The translations under genes were made by a program, and so were the position numbers. A stretch of 64,000 nucleotides of DNA from Amphibalanus amphitrite (Eukaryota > Arthropoda > Thecostraca > Balanomorpha > Balanidae): the NCBI RefSeq assembly GCF_019059575.1, contig NW_024881612.1, positions 992,001-1,056,000 of the forward strand. The letters run 5' to 3'. Of the stretch, positions 41,158 through 52,206 are shown piece by piece. The stretch's first letter is position 1. Every line of letters begins with the position of its first letter. The notes beneath the pieces are model-generated. The model was given only the letters and a program-made list of their open reading frames with translations. It ran no database searches and had not been told where the DNA came from.

Positions 41158-42340
41158 GTCCGGCAGCGCGTCGCCGGTCATTCGGCGGCATTAGATTCTC
41201 CAGCCTATCGAATGCTTTATTTTTGGCCCACTAACTTAAAATCTGAACCTGTCAATTGATTCAAATATCTCGGTAAATGGTCACTTACTCGTGGAGTTCA
41301 GACTTCTGCATCATTTTTGTGTGCGTACTGTTAACGTCGTCATAAAGAGTTGTGCAAATCTCGTACCCACTATAACGCCTTCGCTTGCTCTGAAGTTAGT
41401 TTATGTCTGTGTGCATTCACGTGTGTATGACGCGGATTGTGCATGTCAAATATGTCGTGCTCCCACTGCCACCCCTACTCCCTCCTCCTGCAATTAGCAC
41501 GTAACACACAATATAACCCACTGTCGAAACTAGACTATGATGGTGAATGAGGGGCTATAACGAAAGGGGAACGATCGAAGCGATGGGTTGACGAGGTCGG
41601 GTAGATGAGTAGAGTAGAACGGGGTTCGGAAATTGTGGTCTATAATTGGGTAGCAAGGCTAACAAATGATATATCTTGGTCAAATATCAAGGGGCGTAGG
41701 TCGATTTGAGCGTTGAGGATCTGGGGGTTGTCCTTTTATTACTTTGCTATTAACCTGCCGTCATTAGCTCATATTAACGCTTGGATGACGTCAACTGACA
41801 ATACCAGATAAATTCAGTAATCAACATCTTGTTAAAAAAAAAAAAATCTTCAGAGCTCAGCATGCCATTTGACGGTAGTCCTCCTGTATGCAGTCGCAAT
41901 AATCCGGATAGTTGTTACTTGCTAGTAGGTCTCAGTTCGCTTATTCATCAGTTACAGCTCAAGGAGGTCCAAAATGGAACACCTTTCACGCATTCAATGT
42001 TTTGCGGCTGAACGTTTTGCCTTCTATTTCATATAATGCGGCATGGTTAAGTGCGGAGTACGTTGGGTTCCAACCTTACTAGAATTCTCGGTAAAGGCAC
42101 GTTTTCTAGATGAAACCCAGGCATGGAAAACGCATGATCAGGAACAGATATAGTGTCTAGTTTTATTACTAGTTAACTTCCCCTTAAAACGTAAAGCGAC
42201 GCCAGCTTTAATTTTGTGATGAATGCTACATTTCGGTACAGTAGCTCTCAGCAGTGAAATTGATGCCAAAGGGGCATTACGTAGAAGTCAATTTATTCTA
42301 TTGTCAACCTGTTCTGTTGTCTTTGTTGAAGAACCCTCCT
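41158..42340. other. No gene recognised
   Basis: Unassigned single-copy-looking DNA with an A-run near 41833-41846. No domain-bearing frame is present. Confidence 0.4.
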
Positions 42341-42655
42341 ATTGTCATTCAGTGTGACTGGTAGATTTGGTTAACTACGTCAATATAACTTTGCCTAATT
42401 CAGTAAAACTCCAGACGCGCCGTTCACCCAATTAGTCGCAGCCGCTTAGTTTCGGGAACGCCGTATCATTATCATTTAGTAACGTCCTATACTTGCTTAA
42501 GGACTGTTCACCTAATTGACATTCAGTGCGTCTGGCACATTTGGTAAACTACGTCAATATCACTCCGCCAAACTCAACAGAATTCCAGGCGCGCCGGTTC
42601 GCCTATTTAGCGTCAGCCATTTGGTGGGGGACGCCGCATCGTTATCATTCATGTA
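42341..42655. repeat. Diverged direct repeat, two copies of about 140 bp
   Basis: CATTCAGTGTGACTGGTAGA near 42347 is echoed by CATTCAGTGCGTCTGGCACA near 42521, and both continue with TTTGGTTAACTACGTCAATA-type sequence, a GCGCC(G) word and ATC(A/G)TTATCATT. Identity is about 75% by eye. Confidence 0.75.
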
Positions 42656-43464
42656 AATTGTAAGTGCAGCAGATAACCGAACGATTTTGGGACCAAGTCA
42701 ATAAGATAAACAATCATTGTCAGTTGGCTCCATTCCTCTATTCAGCGACTAATTTACGGGACAACAATTGTAGTGGTTAAGAGAGACGTAACGGCCTGGC
42801 GTTACACCGGCCGCCCTTACCAGGAAAATAGTTCAGTCGTTACCATTATATCGAATAGGGTAGATCATTACTACAAATAGTCAATATTGGCATCATGCCC
42901 TGCACCAGTGAGAGCTGCGACGAGTACACTTCTAGGACACATGTAATAGTGTGTGACGCTTATTTACTGTAAAGTTTCTACAGCACCAGCCCAGATCTCC
43001 CGACTGCTCTGTGAGCGCTGGGTTTACTGCCCCCATAAATGAGACAGCGACGGCTGGCCATGCGTGGCCGTAATTACCTCTCCATGGAAGCGAGCTGAAG
43101 CGTGTTGGTACGGTATACACAATCGACTGGATTACACTTTTTCAATTGTCGGGGAATGAGAAATAAGTGCTGTCCTCCCTGTCCTGGTCAAGGTAGTGCA
43201 ATTTTACTCAAGGCAGTGTTGGTCGTTGCATGGAGATACCACTTGCATGCATCCACACATTTTCGAATGATTGGAGACGTGCTATTGGCTGGCTGAAGGT
43301 CAGATCCAGTCTGGGGCCCGTACTGTCGTGAGCCGGCAGTGAAACGGGCCAGCGTCGTTGTTTGATTGCCTGTGCTGCCGCTGGTGAGGGGCGGCGGTAC
43401 AGTGTGCGTGTCTCATTCACTGGCCCAGACGGGGGTGAGGATACGTTGACGCCGTTGTTGGATA
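42656..43464. other. No gene recognised
   Basis: Unassigned sequence upstream of the 28-bp minisatellite. No coding signal is seen. Confidence 0.4.
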
Positions 43465-43935
43465 TTCCGGGTGCGTCCCGCGGTTATCATTCCGGGTACG
43501 TCCCGCGGTATCATTCATTCCGGGTGCGTCCCGCGGTGTCATTCATTCCGGGTACGTCCCGCGGTATCATTCGTTCCGGGTGCGTCCCGCGGTATCATTC
43601 ATTCCGGGTACGTCCCGCGGTATCATTCATTCCGGGTACGTCCCGCGGTATCATTCATTCCGGGTACGTCCCGCGGTATCATTCATTCCGGGTGCGTCCC
43701 GCGGTATCATTCATTCCGGGTACGTCCCGCGGTATCATTCATTCCGGGTACGTCCCGCGGTATCATTCATTCAGGGTACGTCCCGCGGTATCATTCATTC
43801 CGGGTGCGTCCCGCGGTATCATCCATTCCGGGTATGTCCCGCGGTATCATTCATTCCGGGTACGTCCCGCGGTATCAGTCTTTCCGGGTGCGTCCCGCGG
43901 TATCATTCATTCCGGTCACGTCCCGCGTGGTTAGA
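43465..43935. repeat. 28-bp minisatellite, about 17 units
   Basis: The unit CGGGTACGTCCCGCGGTATC plus ATTCATTC repeats with a G/A variant at GTGCG/GTACG. Because 28 is not a multiple of three, all three plus frames stay open in turn and give an 84-bp protein-level period; the resulting frames are not genes. Confidence 0.93.
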
Positions 43936-44820
43936 GTTCCGTGATCCGCAATAGGTCACGACAAAGGGGTATCGCATGTAACGGGGCTATATGGTGGTGC
44001 CATAATTAGCCGCATGGAGAGCGCTACTAATTTCTGGGATCCACTTCCGCAGTATGGTTGCTGTGTGAATGTGGTTATTACTAGCTCGTCCCGGAAGCTC
44101 CTAATTGCCTTCAGAGTAGGCCAACTCTGTCGTCAATTTTGGCCATAGGCTGCTTTCAGGATGACCTAAATAATGAGCGAAAGGTGTATACATGCAATAA
44201 TGTCAGTTGCGGAAGCCCAGAGATAATGACGCTAGCTGCCCATCCCGACCATTAAACACTTGCCAAAAAGTCAGATGAACTACCCTTGATCGATATTGTT
44301 TATGACCGCTCTGAGTGGGCCTGTATTGCCCGGGCGTGTCCACCAGTCGCACAGCATCACCAGCTGCTCGTTTATGACGCTGAACAGTGAAATCGATACG
44401 CAATCCCAGAGAGAATAGCACGGCTCTCAGTACAGCCGACCGACAGTGTGCAGGTGCCACTGCACTCATCGCTTGGTAACAATCCAAATCGGTAATAGTT
44501 TTACAGCCGCGCCGAGCCGCGCGCGCCGCAGGACCGGCGAGGCGTCATTTTATTGTGATTGTTGTCTCGTTCCACCCAGTAGAGAATTGACAAGCGTCAC
44601 CACACGTACTTGACCGATACAACTTTAGCTCGGAACGAACGAATTATTAACTTGCCTTTAGCCTGTTCTCTCCGCGCGTCTAACAAAGTCTCATCAGGTC
44701 ACCAAAGTCGACAAGTTTCGAGAGGAAACCGGTACTTGGACAAGTGTGGCCGTGATCACTCGTCGTGTCCGCTAGCCGTTTTATGGCATGAACGCCGAAT
44801 CGATAGTTGTCGAAACTAAA
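43936..44820. other. No gene recognised
   Basis: Unassigned sequence between the minisatellite and the TC microsatellite. No coding signal is seen. Confidence 0.4.
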
Positions 44821-44825
44821 CAGCC

Positions 44826-44828
44826 TCC

Positions 44829-44874
<46 letters not shown>

Positions 44875-44969
44875 TCTCCCACTCTCTCTCTCTCTCTCTC
44901 CCTCTCTCCCACTCTCTCTCTCTCTCTCCCTCTCTCTCTCTCTCTCCCCCTCTCTCCCACCCCACTCTC

Positions 44970-45037
<68 letters not shown>

Positions 45038-45095
45038 ACTCACTCACTCTTATTCTCTCTCTTTCACTCTCCCTCTCTCTCCCTCCCTCTGTCTT
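44826..45095. repeat. (TC)n microsatellite
   Basis: About 270 bp of CT dinucleotides with occasional CCC, CA and TTC interruptions. The serine/leucine or arginine/glutamate frames over it are not genes. Confidence 0.97.
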
Positions 45096-45669
45096 CACAG
45101 TTCCGTAACGTGCTTGTAGCGGAACAGTAAATGGGGCTATTGAGTTTTCCTGGCATTATTGGTGCGCTTTGTTTGGTTTAATTTACCAATGATGCGTAGG
45201 CACTGAACGTTTACCGAGATATGAGAGTGCAAATTGACACAATTCAGACTTTAACAAAATTAGTCAGTCACGACAGCTTGTTGCTTTTATGCATTTTGGG
45301 CTTTGGGAATCTAAACTGCTTAATGATCTGCCGACAAACTGACGGGCGAGCGTGAGAGGCGTTACGCGGCGGCGATGATGTCGAACAAAGAAAACAGGAA
45401 GACTAGTTGAGAGCATCACGACCAGAACCAAAGGAGAAAGGAAGGAAACCACGACATGCCAATCAAAATCGGCATCGACACCTCAACATCGCATCATCAC
45501 ATCGAAATATCAATCAATTGATCGGAAACGCCGCGTAACATGTGCACGGGCTGAGTCGCGACTGAGTTAGTCGCGATATGTCCCATGTGTGTGTGTGGCG
45601 TGTGCAGTTGCACAGCGCCGAGCTGCAACATGTGTGTGCAAAGGGCTCGCCATCGATTCACCGTTTGTA
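45096..45669. other. No gene recognised
   Basis: Unassigned sequence up to the next MITE. No coding or repeat signal is recognised. Confidence 0.4.
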
Positions 45670-46640
45670 GGGTAGACCGGGGCAAGTCGCCCCGCCGAGG
45701 TAAAACGCCTCACCGATGTTTCTCGGATCTGGCAGGGTTCTAAGGAAACATCATCTCTTCTATAAAACGTGCACTATATGATCATTATATGAGCAGACTG
45801 GAAAGAAATTGTGATGACTCTTTCGGGAGATATAGCCAAAAATGTGTTTTTTGAGTGATTTTTATGTTTTGTTGTCAGATTATGTATCATGGCGTTCTTT
45901 TATGGTCCACATTAGGTTAACGACTTTTATGTATTTTGAACAACTATTGTCTAACGCTTATCATGCCGGGTTGGTTCGTGTTAAATTATGTCTTGCTGGA
46001 GTGCAAGGCCTTGTTCTCTGACCGAACTACGTGATGGGGTAAAACGCCCCAGTAGGTCGCGGGGCAAAAAGCCCCTGGGGCGTTTTACCTCATGTGTTGT
46101 TCGGGCTACCCACTTTCTAATGTTCGGTAGCTGGCGAACAGTAAGTTTCTATGCCTTTATGTGTATTTTTCTCAGCAACTGGATGGCAAAGGAAGTATTT
46201 TGTTTACATTTGCATTGCAATAATTTATTATTTGGTCTTATGAGGTAGGTGAAAAACCTGCTCATACAATAGTGTCATAGCTGAGCACCTGACAGGATGG
46301 AATGTGCTAACTTCAGTGCCGTGCCTCCAGAGGTCTAACGGACCTCCCACATAAGATTTAGCCAACTACTATGTTAAATCTTTAATATAAAGTATGGGGC
46401 TACTTGCCCCAGGCCGTGGGGCGTTTTGCCCTGGGGTTGGGGCAAAATGCCCCATTTGCAGTTGCTTCACAAATCACTTCCTAGCTTGGAGTCCGATCAT
46501 AAGTGGATCAATTTGAGGGGTGCAATTTGAAGTAAAATGTCCAAAGAACGCATTGAGCACAAATTTAGCCTTCCAGGTGATGTGGGACAAAATTTATGTA
46601 GCAAAATAAATTATCTGGGGCGTCTTGCCCCAGGCTACCC
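45670..46640. mobile_element. TA-flanked MITE with GGGTAGACCGGGGCAAG ends
   Basis: The 971-bp element has 24-bp inverted ends with three mismatches (GGGTAGACCGGGGCAAGTCG versus GGGTAGCCTGGGGCAAGACG) and TA on each side (45668-45669, 46641-46642). Inside, words such as GGGGTAAAACGCCCC, GGGGCGTTTTACC, GGGGCGTTTTGCCC and GGGGCAAAATGCCCC recur near 46035-46092 and 46420-46452. No transposase is encoded. It resembles the MITE at 15968-16861 in design. Confidence 0.88.
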
Positions 46641-46708
46641 TATGTTTGTTTGAATCGGTGACCGGTTTTACCTGCGCGTAATTGACCGGCCACCGACTGG
46701 TGAGGGTG

Positions 46709-46916
46709 TGTGCGGGGCTGCACTAGCAGTTCCCGTACGAGCCAAGAGATGGCGGCACCGGCCGCGTTTGGCCCGGTGCCAAGCGCGCCAATAAACGGGC
46801 AGCGCAGTAGTCTGCTCCGACCTACGGACGTGTCTGCATCTGTGTGAGTGCCGCGCGCGTCGGGTGCAGTGCAGGTCCGGCCATGCCCGACGACGGGTCT
46901 GGCCGAGACCCGAACA
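46709..46916 (+). mobile_element. 5'-end fragment of the Gag-bearing element
   Basis: It repeats 38371-38601 (TGTGCGGGGCTGCACTAG through the Gag ATG and a dozen codons), with a 24-bp segment of the other copy absent. It stops abruptly. Its start coincides exactly with the other copy's start, which defines the element's left end. Confidence 0.85.
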
Positions 46917-48082
46917 CACCCTTGCTCGCATTACGTTCGCATTTCATGTATTCACCCAAATCTAATTGGTAGCCCCCGAAATTCCCTCCGATAGTGTTAG
47001 GCGTCTTACAAACCATGGTCTCCCCGGCGAGATAAATGTCTCTTTCCGAAATCCATATGCATGCTCCGCTAACCGGCGACAAAGATACTTATTGCAGGGC
47101 CGTCCAGAATAATTGCACAAATATCCACCCTACTAATTTATGGGATTCACTACACGTCCGATAGACTTATGGTACACACATACACGATTTATATCCGAGT
47201 TATCTCTCTATCCGGGAGAGATTACCTATGCCCTCTTCCGGTACGCGTGTAACACCTCCGTTCACGACCCAGGGACCACCGTTCATATCCTGGAACTCTC
47301 CTCAGGAACTCTCCTTAAACCGTGGGATTTACTCTTCAAGGCCTTACGTGTCCTGGAGTACATTCTTTCCCTCCCCTGAGGCTGTCCAGTACCGATTAGA
47401 GTACCTTTACGAAATAAGCATGAGGACTTATCCGGGACACTACGGCTCGCCTTATCCGCCCTTTGGGTGACTCACCCCTGACCCTCGGCTTCTTGCCTTT
47501 CGCATACTTACTCTCCACTGCACTGTGCCAATCTTCTCCCTTCCCCCTGCCGTAGAAACCTCTCACTGCCTTCTCACCCAGTGTTACCTAAGCGGGAAAA
47601 TTAAGTGGCCGGTACCACTGGCGGAAAACGTGCATATGCCCTGCGTACGTGACGGTGTGTCCCTCTTATTATTCCGGTCTGGACGTGGGTTTCGAGAAGT
47701 GCATCTGTTACCGGGGTTACATGAGCAAGTACCTAAATGCGTATCAGGAACGGATTTTCCTATTCGCTCACCATTGTAGTCCGTTTGTAATGCGTATTAA
47801 CTCTGCTCATGTAACCCCGAGCATTGTCTCATACGGTCATGCTGGTAAACGTTACGCCATAGGAGACGGGCAAACAATGCGTCTGTGCCTCACAATGCCC
47901 TGTGCCAATATTGGTGGAGTAATTATCGGCGCTAACTCGCAAGAACGCGTATAACAGAAACGCATTATTTATCCAAACCAAATCGTAATCTCAAGTCATA
48001 ATTTCTGCTGCACACGTGAACCTAATCATCAGTTCTCGTATACAATCTAGCAGACCTTGAACCGCTCTTGATTTAATCAGAC
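46917..48082. other. No gene recognised
   Basis: Unassigned sequence before the CR1/L2 LINE. Short frames (for example 47525-47779) have no domain. Confidence 0.4.
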
Positions 48083-48256
48083 ATTATTATTATTATTATT
48101 ATTATATCGTTTATTCCACTAACCACGATCATCGGGTGGGCGTTACAGTGGAACATTGCCAATTCACATGCGGTAAACAGTGATGGTTGGTACGTTTAAC
48201 TGTACACTGCAGGGCACATACGAGTACATTCGCATACATTGGGTGAAACGTGATCA

Positions 48257-51097
48257 TCAGTTGTCAGTGTTTGCTTTTGCTAGGAGGTACTTTTTCAGTT
48301 CAAATTTTGAGGCATTCCTCATTCTAGTGGGCAAACTATTCCACAATTTAGAGCCATGATATGACAGTGAATATTTCATAAAATCTGTTCGCGGAGCAAC
48401 CAGATCTAGGTTATCCGACTGTCTTGTCTCACGGTCAGATCGTCTCGTTATAAAGAGTGAGGATATCAATGGTGTTGTAATCTCCGGAAAAAGCAGACAC
48501 TGACGAATTATATTCAATACAGCAATGTCATGTTCGAAGGCTAAGTCTCTTCGCCATGCCACATTCGCACTCTCGCGACCCGTGATACGCCGAGCAAATT
48601 TTACAATTTTAGATATCCTTTTCCCCTGTGTCAAGCCACAATTCCCCCATACAGAAACACAGAAACGGATATGTGGAAGAACTAACGAATTAACAAGCAG
48701 TGCAATAGTTTTCAAGGGCATAATGTGACGTAAGTGACTCAGGCGTATCAGCATGCCTATGCATTTGCCAACCACAGTGTCGATATGGCTACTCCACGTA
48801 AGACAGCTGTCTAAAGTAACGCCCAAACTAATTAGAGACGGCTTAACTTGTACCACAGTATCAAATACATGTACACTCTTCAAATTAATCTTTTTCAAAA
48901 CACATCTAGTGCCAAAAACAGTGACTTGTGATTTGGCAGCATTTACAGAAAGGCGGTTCCGGGAAAACCACACCCCAAGCCTTTGAAGAAGGGTCTGAAG
49001 GCGACCTATCACAGTATCTAGTTCGTTTGGTGGTCCCGAAACCATCACCTGAGTGTCATCGGCGTATTGAATTATTGATCCTGATTCAGACGCAACGGTG
49101 GGTAAATCATTCATGTACAAGTTAAACAACATCGGGCCCAACACACTTCCCTGTGGAACACCTGACAGCACATCACCCTTCGCATCATTACAACCCCTCA
49201 CATACTGGCGCCTGCCAGAAAGATAGTTTTTGAACCATGGGTGTTCAATACCATAGTGCGAGAGTTTCGCTAGCAATATACGATGATCTACACAATCAAA
49301 CGCCTTGCTCAAATCTAGCGATACCAGAATGCAAATGTTCCCCTTATCAATAGAAGCCCTGATGGATTCCGTCAATGCAATCAGGGCATGCTCGACGGAA
49401 TAGCGTGGTCGGAAACCAAACTGATTTTCTGACAACACATCGCAGTCATCTAGGTACATACTTAGCTGAAGAGAGACAAGTCTCTCGAGAATTTTGGAAG
49501 CGACGCTTAAAAGGGATATAGGTCTAAAGCTAGACGCCTCCTTTGGGTCACCTTTTCCCTTGTAAATGGGAACTACTTCCGCTATTTTCCAACAGGATGG
49601 CAAAGTACCGCTGGTAATGGATGAGTTAAACACTCGTAGAAGCGATCCAAGAAGCCTGGAAGAGAAAGACTTGAATAAAAAAGCAGGGAGTCTATCTGGC
49701 CCACATGACGTGTGTGATTTTAAGGATCTAATAACTAAGCGTAATTCGTCCAATGTTGCTGGGCGAAGGTCGAATCTAGTTGATAATACTCTTGGGGGAC
49801 CAAAAAACACCTCACCTGCACATGCACTGATATTTACTTTGCTAGCGAGGTTTCCACCTACTGAGCAAAAGAAATCATTGAATGAACGTGCCGTGTTTTC
49901 ATCCAATGGCTGGGCGACTTTAGATTTGCCAAGCGTTGCATTTATTAGATTCCAGGTGTCTCTGCTGGACCTATGCGATCTGATACTAGATTCAAATTTT
50001 GCTCGTCGTTCAAAGCAAATTACTTTTTTAACCTGACGGCGCATATCCTTATAGAGGGTGATATCGGACTGAGCGTTGGTGCGTCTCGAAACACGTAACT
50101 GGGCCGTCGTTAAGCGGATAAGTTGCCTGGCGGCAGCTGAAATTCCAAATCCGGATTTGTGCTTAAGTGAGACAGTTACAAACGGAGCATGACGATCAAT
50201 GATTGGAATGACTGCTTCTGCCCAGCATTTCCAACCCTCGCCGGGATCAGAAACATCAACCCCGGGGGCCCAGGGTATCGCGTCATGCAGGTCTCTGCAG
50301 AAGGATTGGAAATCAATATTTTTCCATCTGCGGAACGTTATTGGGAACGGTTTCAACTTTTTCCTCTTAACTTTCATTTTGACTATTACTAAGTTATGAT
50401 CAGATACGATACAATCTTCGGAAGTGCACCCTGTCACAAAAGAAAAATCACTTACAAGAACAATGTCAATGAGAGTCGATGAGGAACTAGCAATACGGGT
50501 CGGCAGTTGCACACACTGATGCAGTCCAGTATTGCCAATGAGAGTTAGTAGTTGTCGAACATGTGGGAGGTTCGGTCGCAAGAGATCACAATTTAAGTCT
50601 CCGCATAAAACGACTTGCTTGCCCTCCGACAGCAAGGTCTGGACTGAGAGCTCTAGTGCTTCGAGATCCTGTTTTATACAGTCATATATAGGTGGTCTAT
50701 ACACACAACCAACAACCAATGTCCGGTTGTGTCCACATTGTACGCTTACCCAAATTAATTCAAGACGCCCAGATTGTGACATTTTAGGGCCGGTGATCTT
50801 ACTGAAAGTCAGATCACTGCGACAGTAAATGGCCACACCGCCACCTTTGCGTCCCCGATCAGCTCTGCCAGCTATCGCTAAATTAGCTATGGGGACATTT
50901 GGCTCACCTTTTCTTAGCCATGTCTCAGTAAAGCACATGACATCGATTTGGTGACGTTTAACATAGTCAGACACGAGGTCGGCTGATGGTGTCAGTGACC
51001 TGACATTCAGATTGCCGATCGATAGCCCATATTTGGAAGTATGTACATGGTGCGAGACGTTAAAATTAGCTGAGCAGGTGTCGCTACAATCGGTCAC
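48257..51097 (-). CDS. LINE ORF2: AP-endonuclease and reverse transcriptase (CR1/L2 type)
   Basis: The 946-residue frame starts with an endonuclease (LSIGNLNVRSL, CFTETWL, GGGVAIY, VVLCGDLNCDLL, VSDHNLVIV) and continues with reverse transcriptase (FRPISLLSVASKILERLV, SLDLSKAFDCVDH, SGVPQGSVLGPMLFNLYM, IIQYADDTQVMV). It nicks DNA and primes cDNA synthesis at the nick. The frame given opens with GTG; no ATG occurs before the endonuclease core. Upstream it stays open across the ORF1 stop to a T-TTT-TTA heptamer in ORF1, of which it is the -1 frame, so translation as an ORF1-ORF2 fusion by frameshifting is likely. No internal stop is seen, so this copy may still be coding-competent. Confidence 0.93.
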   Translation of the reverse strand: MTDCSDTCSANFNVSHHVHTSKYGLSIGNLNVRSLTPSADLVSDYVKRHQIDVMCFTETWLRKGEPNVPIANLAIAGRADRGRKGGGVAIYCRSDLTFSKITGPKMSQSGRLELIWVSVQCGHNRTLVVGCVYRPPIYDCIKQDLEALELSVQTLLSEGKQVVLCGDLNCDLLRPNLPHVRQLLTLIGNTGLHQCVQLPTRIASSSSTLIDIVLVSDFSFVTGCTSEDCIVSDHNLVIVKMKVKRKKLKPFPITFRRWKNIDFQSFCRDLHDAIPWAPGVDVSDPGEGWKCWAEAVIPIIDRHAPFVTVSLKHKSGFGISAAARQLIRLTTAQLRVSRRTNAQSDITLYKDMRRQVKKVICFERRAKFESSIRSHRSSRDTWNLINATLGKSKVAQPLDENTARSFNDFFCSVGGNLASKVNISACAGEVFFGPPRVLSTRFDLRPATLDELRLVIRSLKSHTSCGPDRLPAFLFKSFSSRLLGSLLRVFNSSITSGTLPSCWKIAEVVPIYKGKGDPKEASSFRPISLLSVASKILERLVSLQLSMYLDDCDVLSENQFGFRPRYSVEHALIALTESIRASIDKGNICILVSLDLSKAFDCVDHRILLAKLSHYGIEHPWFKNYLSGRRQYVRGCNDAKGDVLSGVPQGSVLGPMLFNLYMNDLPTVASESGSIIQYADDTQVMVSGPPNELDTVIGRLQTLLQRLGVWFSRNRLSVNAAKSQVTVFGTRCVLKKINLKSVHVFDTVVQVKPSLISLGVTLDSCLTWSSHIDTVVGKCIGMLIRLSHLRHIMPLKTIALLVNSLVLPHIRFCVSVWGNCGLTQGKRISKIVKFARRITGRESANVAWRRDLAFEHDIAVLNIIRQCLLFPEITTPLISSLFITRRSDRETRQSDNLDLVAPRTDFMKYSLSYHGSKLWNSLPTRMRNASKFELKKYLLAKANTDN

Positions 51098-51124
51098 ACT
51101 ATTGGAAGGCCTCAGTCTAAAAAA
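51070..51124 (-). other. Candidate -1 frameshift site between ORF1 and ORF2
   Basis: The heptamer T TTT TTA (51118-51124) is in the correct phase in ORF1, two codons before its TGA (51112-51114). The -1 frame is the ORF2 frame and is open through to the endonuclease. Downstream, CTGAG (51111-51115) can pair with CTCAG (51070-51074), and GTGT (51096-51099) with ACAC (51078-51081), as a possible stimulatory fold seen only by eye. Confidence 0.65.
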
Positions 51125-52206
51125 CCGTTTACCTCGCTCGACAGCATCTGCCAGACGTTTCTACATCCTGCTCTGTTCAAATTCAATCTCGACCTATCTA
51201 ATCCATTGTGGGCACACTCATTGAGTCTTGGTCGCAGGTCAATAAAACGAACACCTTCGCTGACGCACATTCTTTCGAGTTCATCATTCAAATGACTGCG
51301 TTTCATGGTGAGAAAGTTCTCTGTCGCATTTATGTCCTGAGGCACCGAGCATATCACAATGTCTCTTACCTTTTTGACTTGTTTGGCGGCCTTGATTACC
51401 TCGACTATGCAGTCAAGCGTATACTCCACGCTGTGCCGCGACAGATCATTTCCTCCCAGATGAAGGACGAGGTCAGCGGTTATCGCCCTGCAGCCGGCCA
51501 CAGCGCCGTGAAGAGCAGACAGGGCGCTGCGAGCAGTTCCTCCCCGGATGCTGTCAAACACTACCTGAGCTCCAAGAAGAAACTCGTCTCTGGCCGCCGC
51601 GGCAATACGGCGCACGTTTTGACAGCCGAGCATGACTGCACCAACGCGCGGGACCGTACTGGTTCTGGTGTCCATGCCTCTTTTCCGCAGACTGGAAACT
51701 GGTCGGGTCTTTCGATCATCAGCAGATGGTGATTGCGAAGCTGTTTTGACCACCGGCTTCTTCGTTTCTTTCGTTGCGCTGGATGCCGGTCTCGCAGACG
51801 ATCGGTCGGGAGGAGTCGTCGGGGTTCGGTGAGGAGTCGAATAGGGACTCATATTCGAAGTCATCGACGCAGGTGCTACATGCTTGCCATCTCCTGACGT
51901 ACCTGCTAGCATCATCATCATGCTGTTCACTTGTTTTGTAAGCTGATCAATTTGGAGCTGGCTGAGTCGAATTGCTTCCATTACGTCCATTAACGTTACA
52001 CCAGAGAAGGATGGGCCAGCAGGATGTTCATTCGAGGAATCAGGGCCCGGGTTCTGCTCCACACCTCCTATGACGAGAAGGGTGAGGATCAAGGCTATCC
52101 CCAGTGCAATGGAATTATGTTGAAATGATCTTGTTGATTTGGGTTTTAACCTCGCACGAATGTAGAACATTCCGATTCTCAGTCGGTAAGCTTGGTTGTC
52201 TATCAT
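51112..52206 (-). CDS. LINE ORF1: 2A-like leader plus esterase-like domain
   Basis: The frame encodes 364 residues. A hydrophobic stretch at residues 33-46 (IALGIALILTLLVI) is followed by GGVEQNPGP (47-55), a match to the 2A ribosome-skipping consensus. A leucine-heptad region (about 66-95) may be a coiled coil. Residues 190-360 resemble the SGNH-hydrolase domain of CR1/L2 ORF1 proteins (VLHLGGNDL and a C-terminal DLRPRLNEC region); the usual nucleophile block reads GCQNVRR, so an active Ser is not obvious. ORF1 of this class binds RNA and may act on membranes or lipids. It ends 14 bp before the ORF2 GTG, with a slippery heptamer two codons before the stop. Confidence 0.9.
   Translation of the reverse strand: MIDNQAYRLRIGMFYIRARLKPKSTRSFQHNSIALGIALILTLLVIGGVEQNPGPDSSNEHPAGPSFSGVTLMDVMEAIRLSQLQIDQLTKQVNSMMMMLAGTSGDGKHVAPASMTSNMSPYSTPHRTPTTPPDRSSARPASSATKETKKPVVKTASQSPSADDRKTRPVSSLRKRGMDTRTSTVPRVGAVMLGCQNVRRIAAAARDEFLLGAQVVFDSIRGGTARSALSALHGAVAGCRAITADLVLHLGGNDLSRHSVEYTLDCIVEVIKAAKQVKKVRDIVICSVPQDINATENFLTMKRSHLNDELERMCVSEGVRFIDLRPRLNECAHNGLDRSRLNLNRAGCRNVWQMLSSEVNGFLD
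52042..52068 (-). other. 2A-like ribosome-skipping motif
   Basis: The codons read GGVEQNPGP, matching the D/G-V-E-x-N-P-G-P core of 2A peptides, behind a run of hydrophobic residues. Skipping would fall between Gly54 and Pro55 of ORF1, releasing a hydrophobic 54-residue leader. 2A-like motifs are known from several APE-type LINEs. Confidence 0.8.

Noticed and set aside
43362-43954. Overlapping open frames with IPGTSRGIIHSGYVPRYHSF repeats
   Set aside because: The 28-bp unit lacks stops in all plus frames, so openness carries no information about coding.
44680-45130. Serine/leucine and arginine/glutamate repeat frames
   Set aside because: They are translations of the TC microsatellite.
38371-46916. 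One 8.5-kb LTR element with LTRs at 38371 and 46709
   Set aside because: The second copy includes the Gag start codon and first codons, so it is a separate 5' fragment and not the other LTR of the same insertion.
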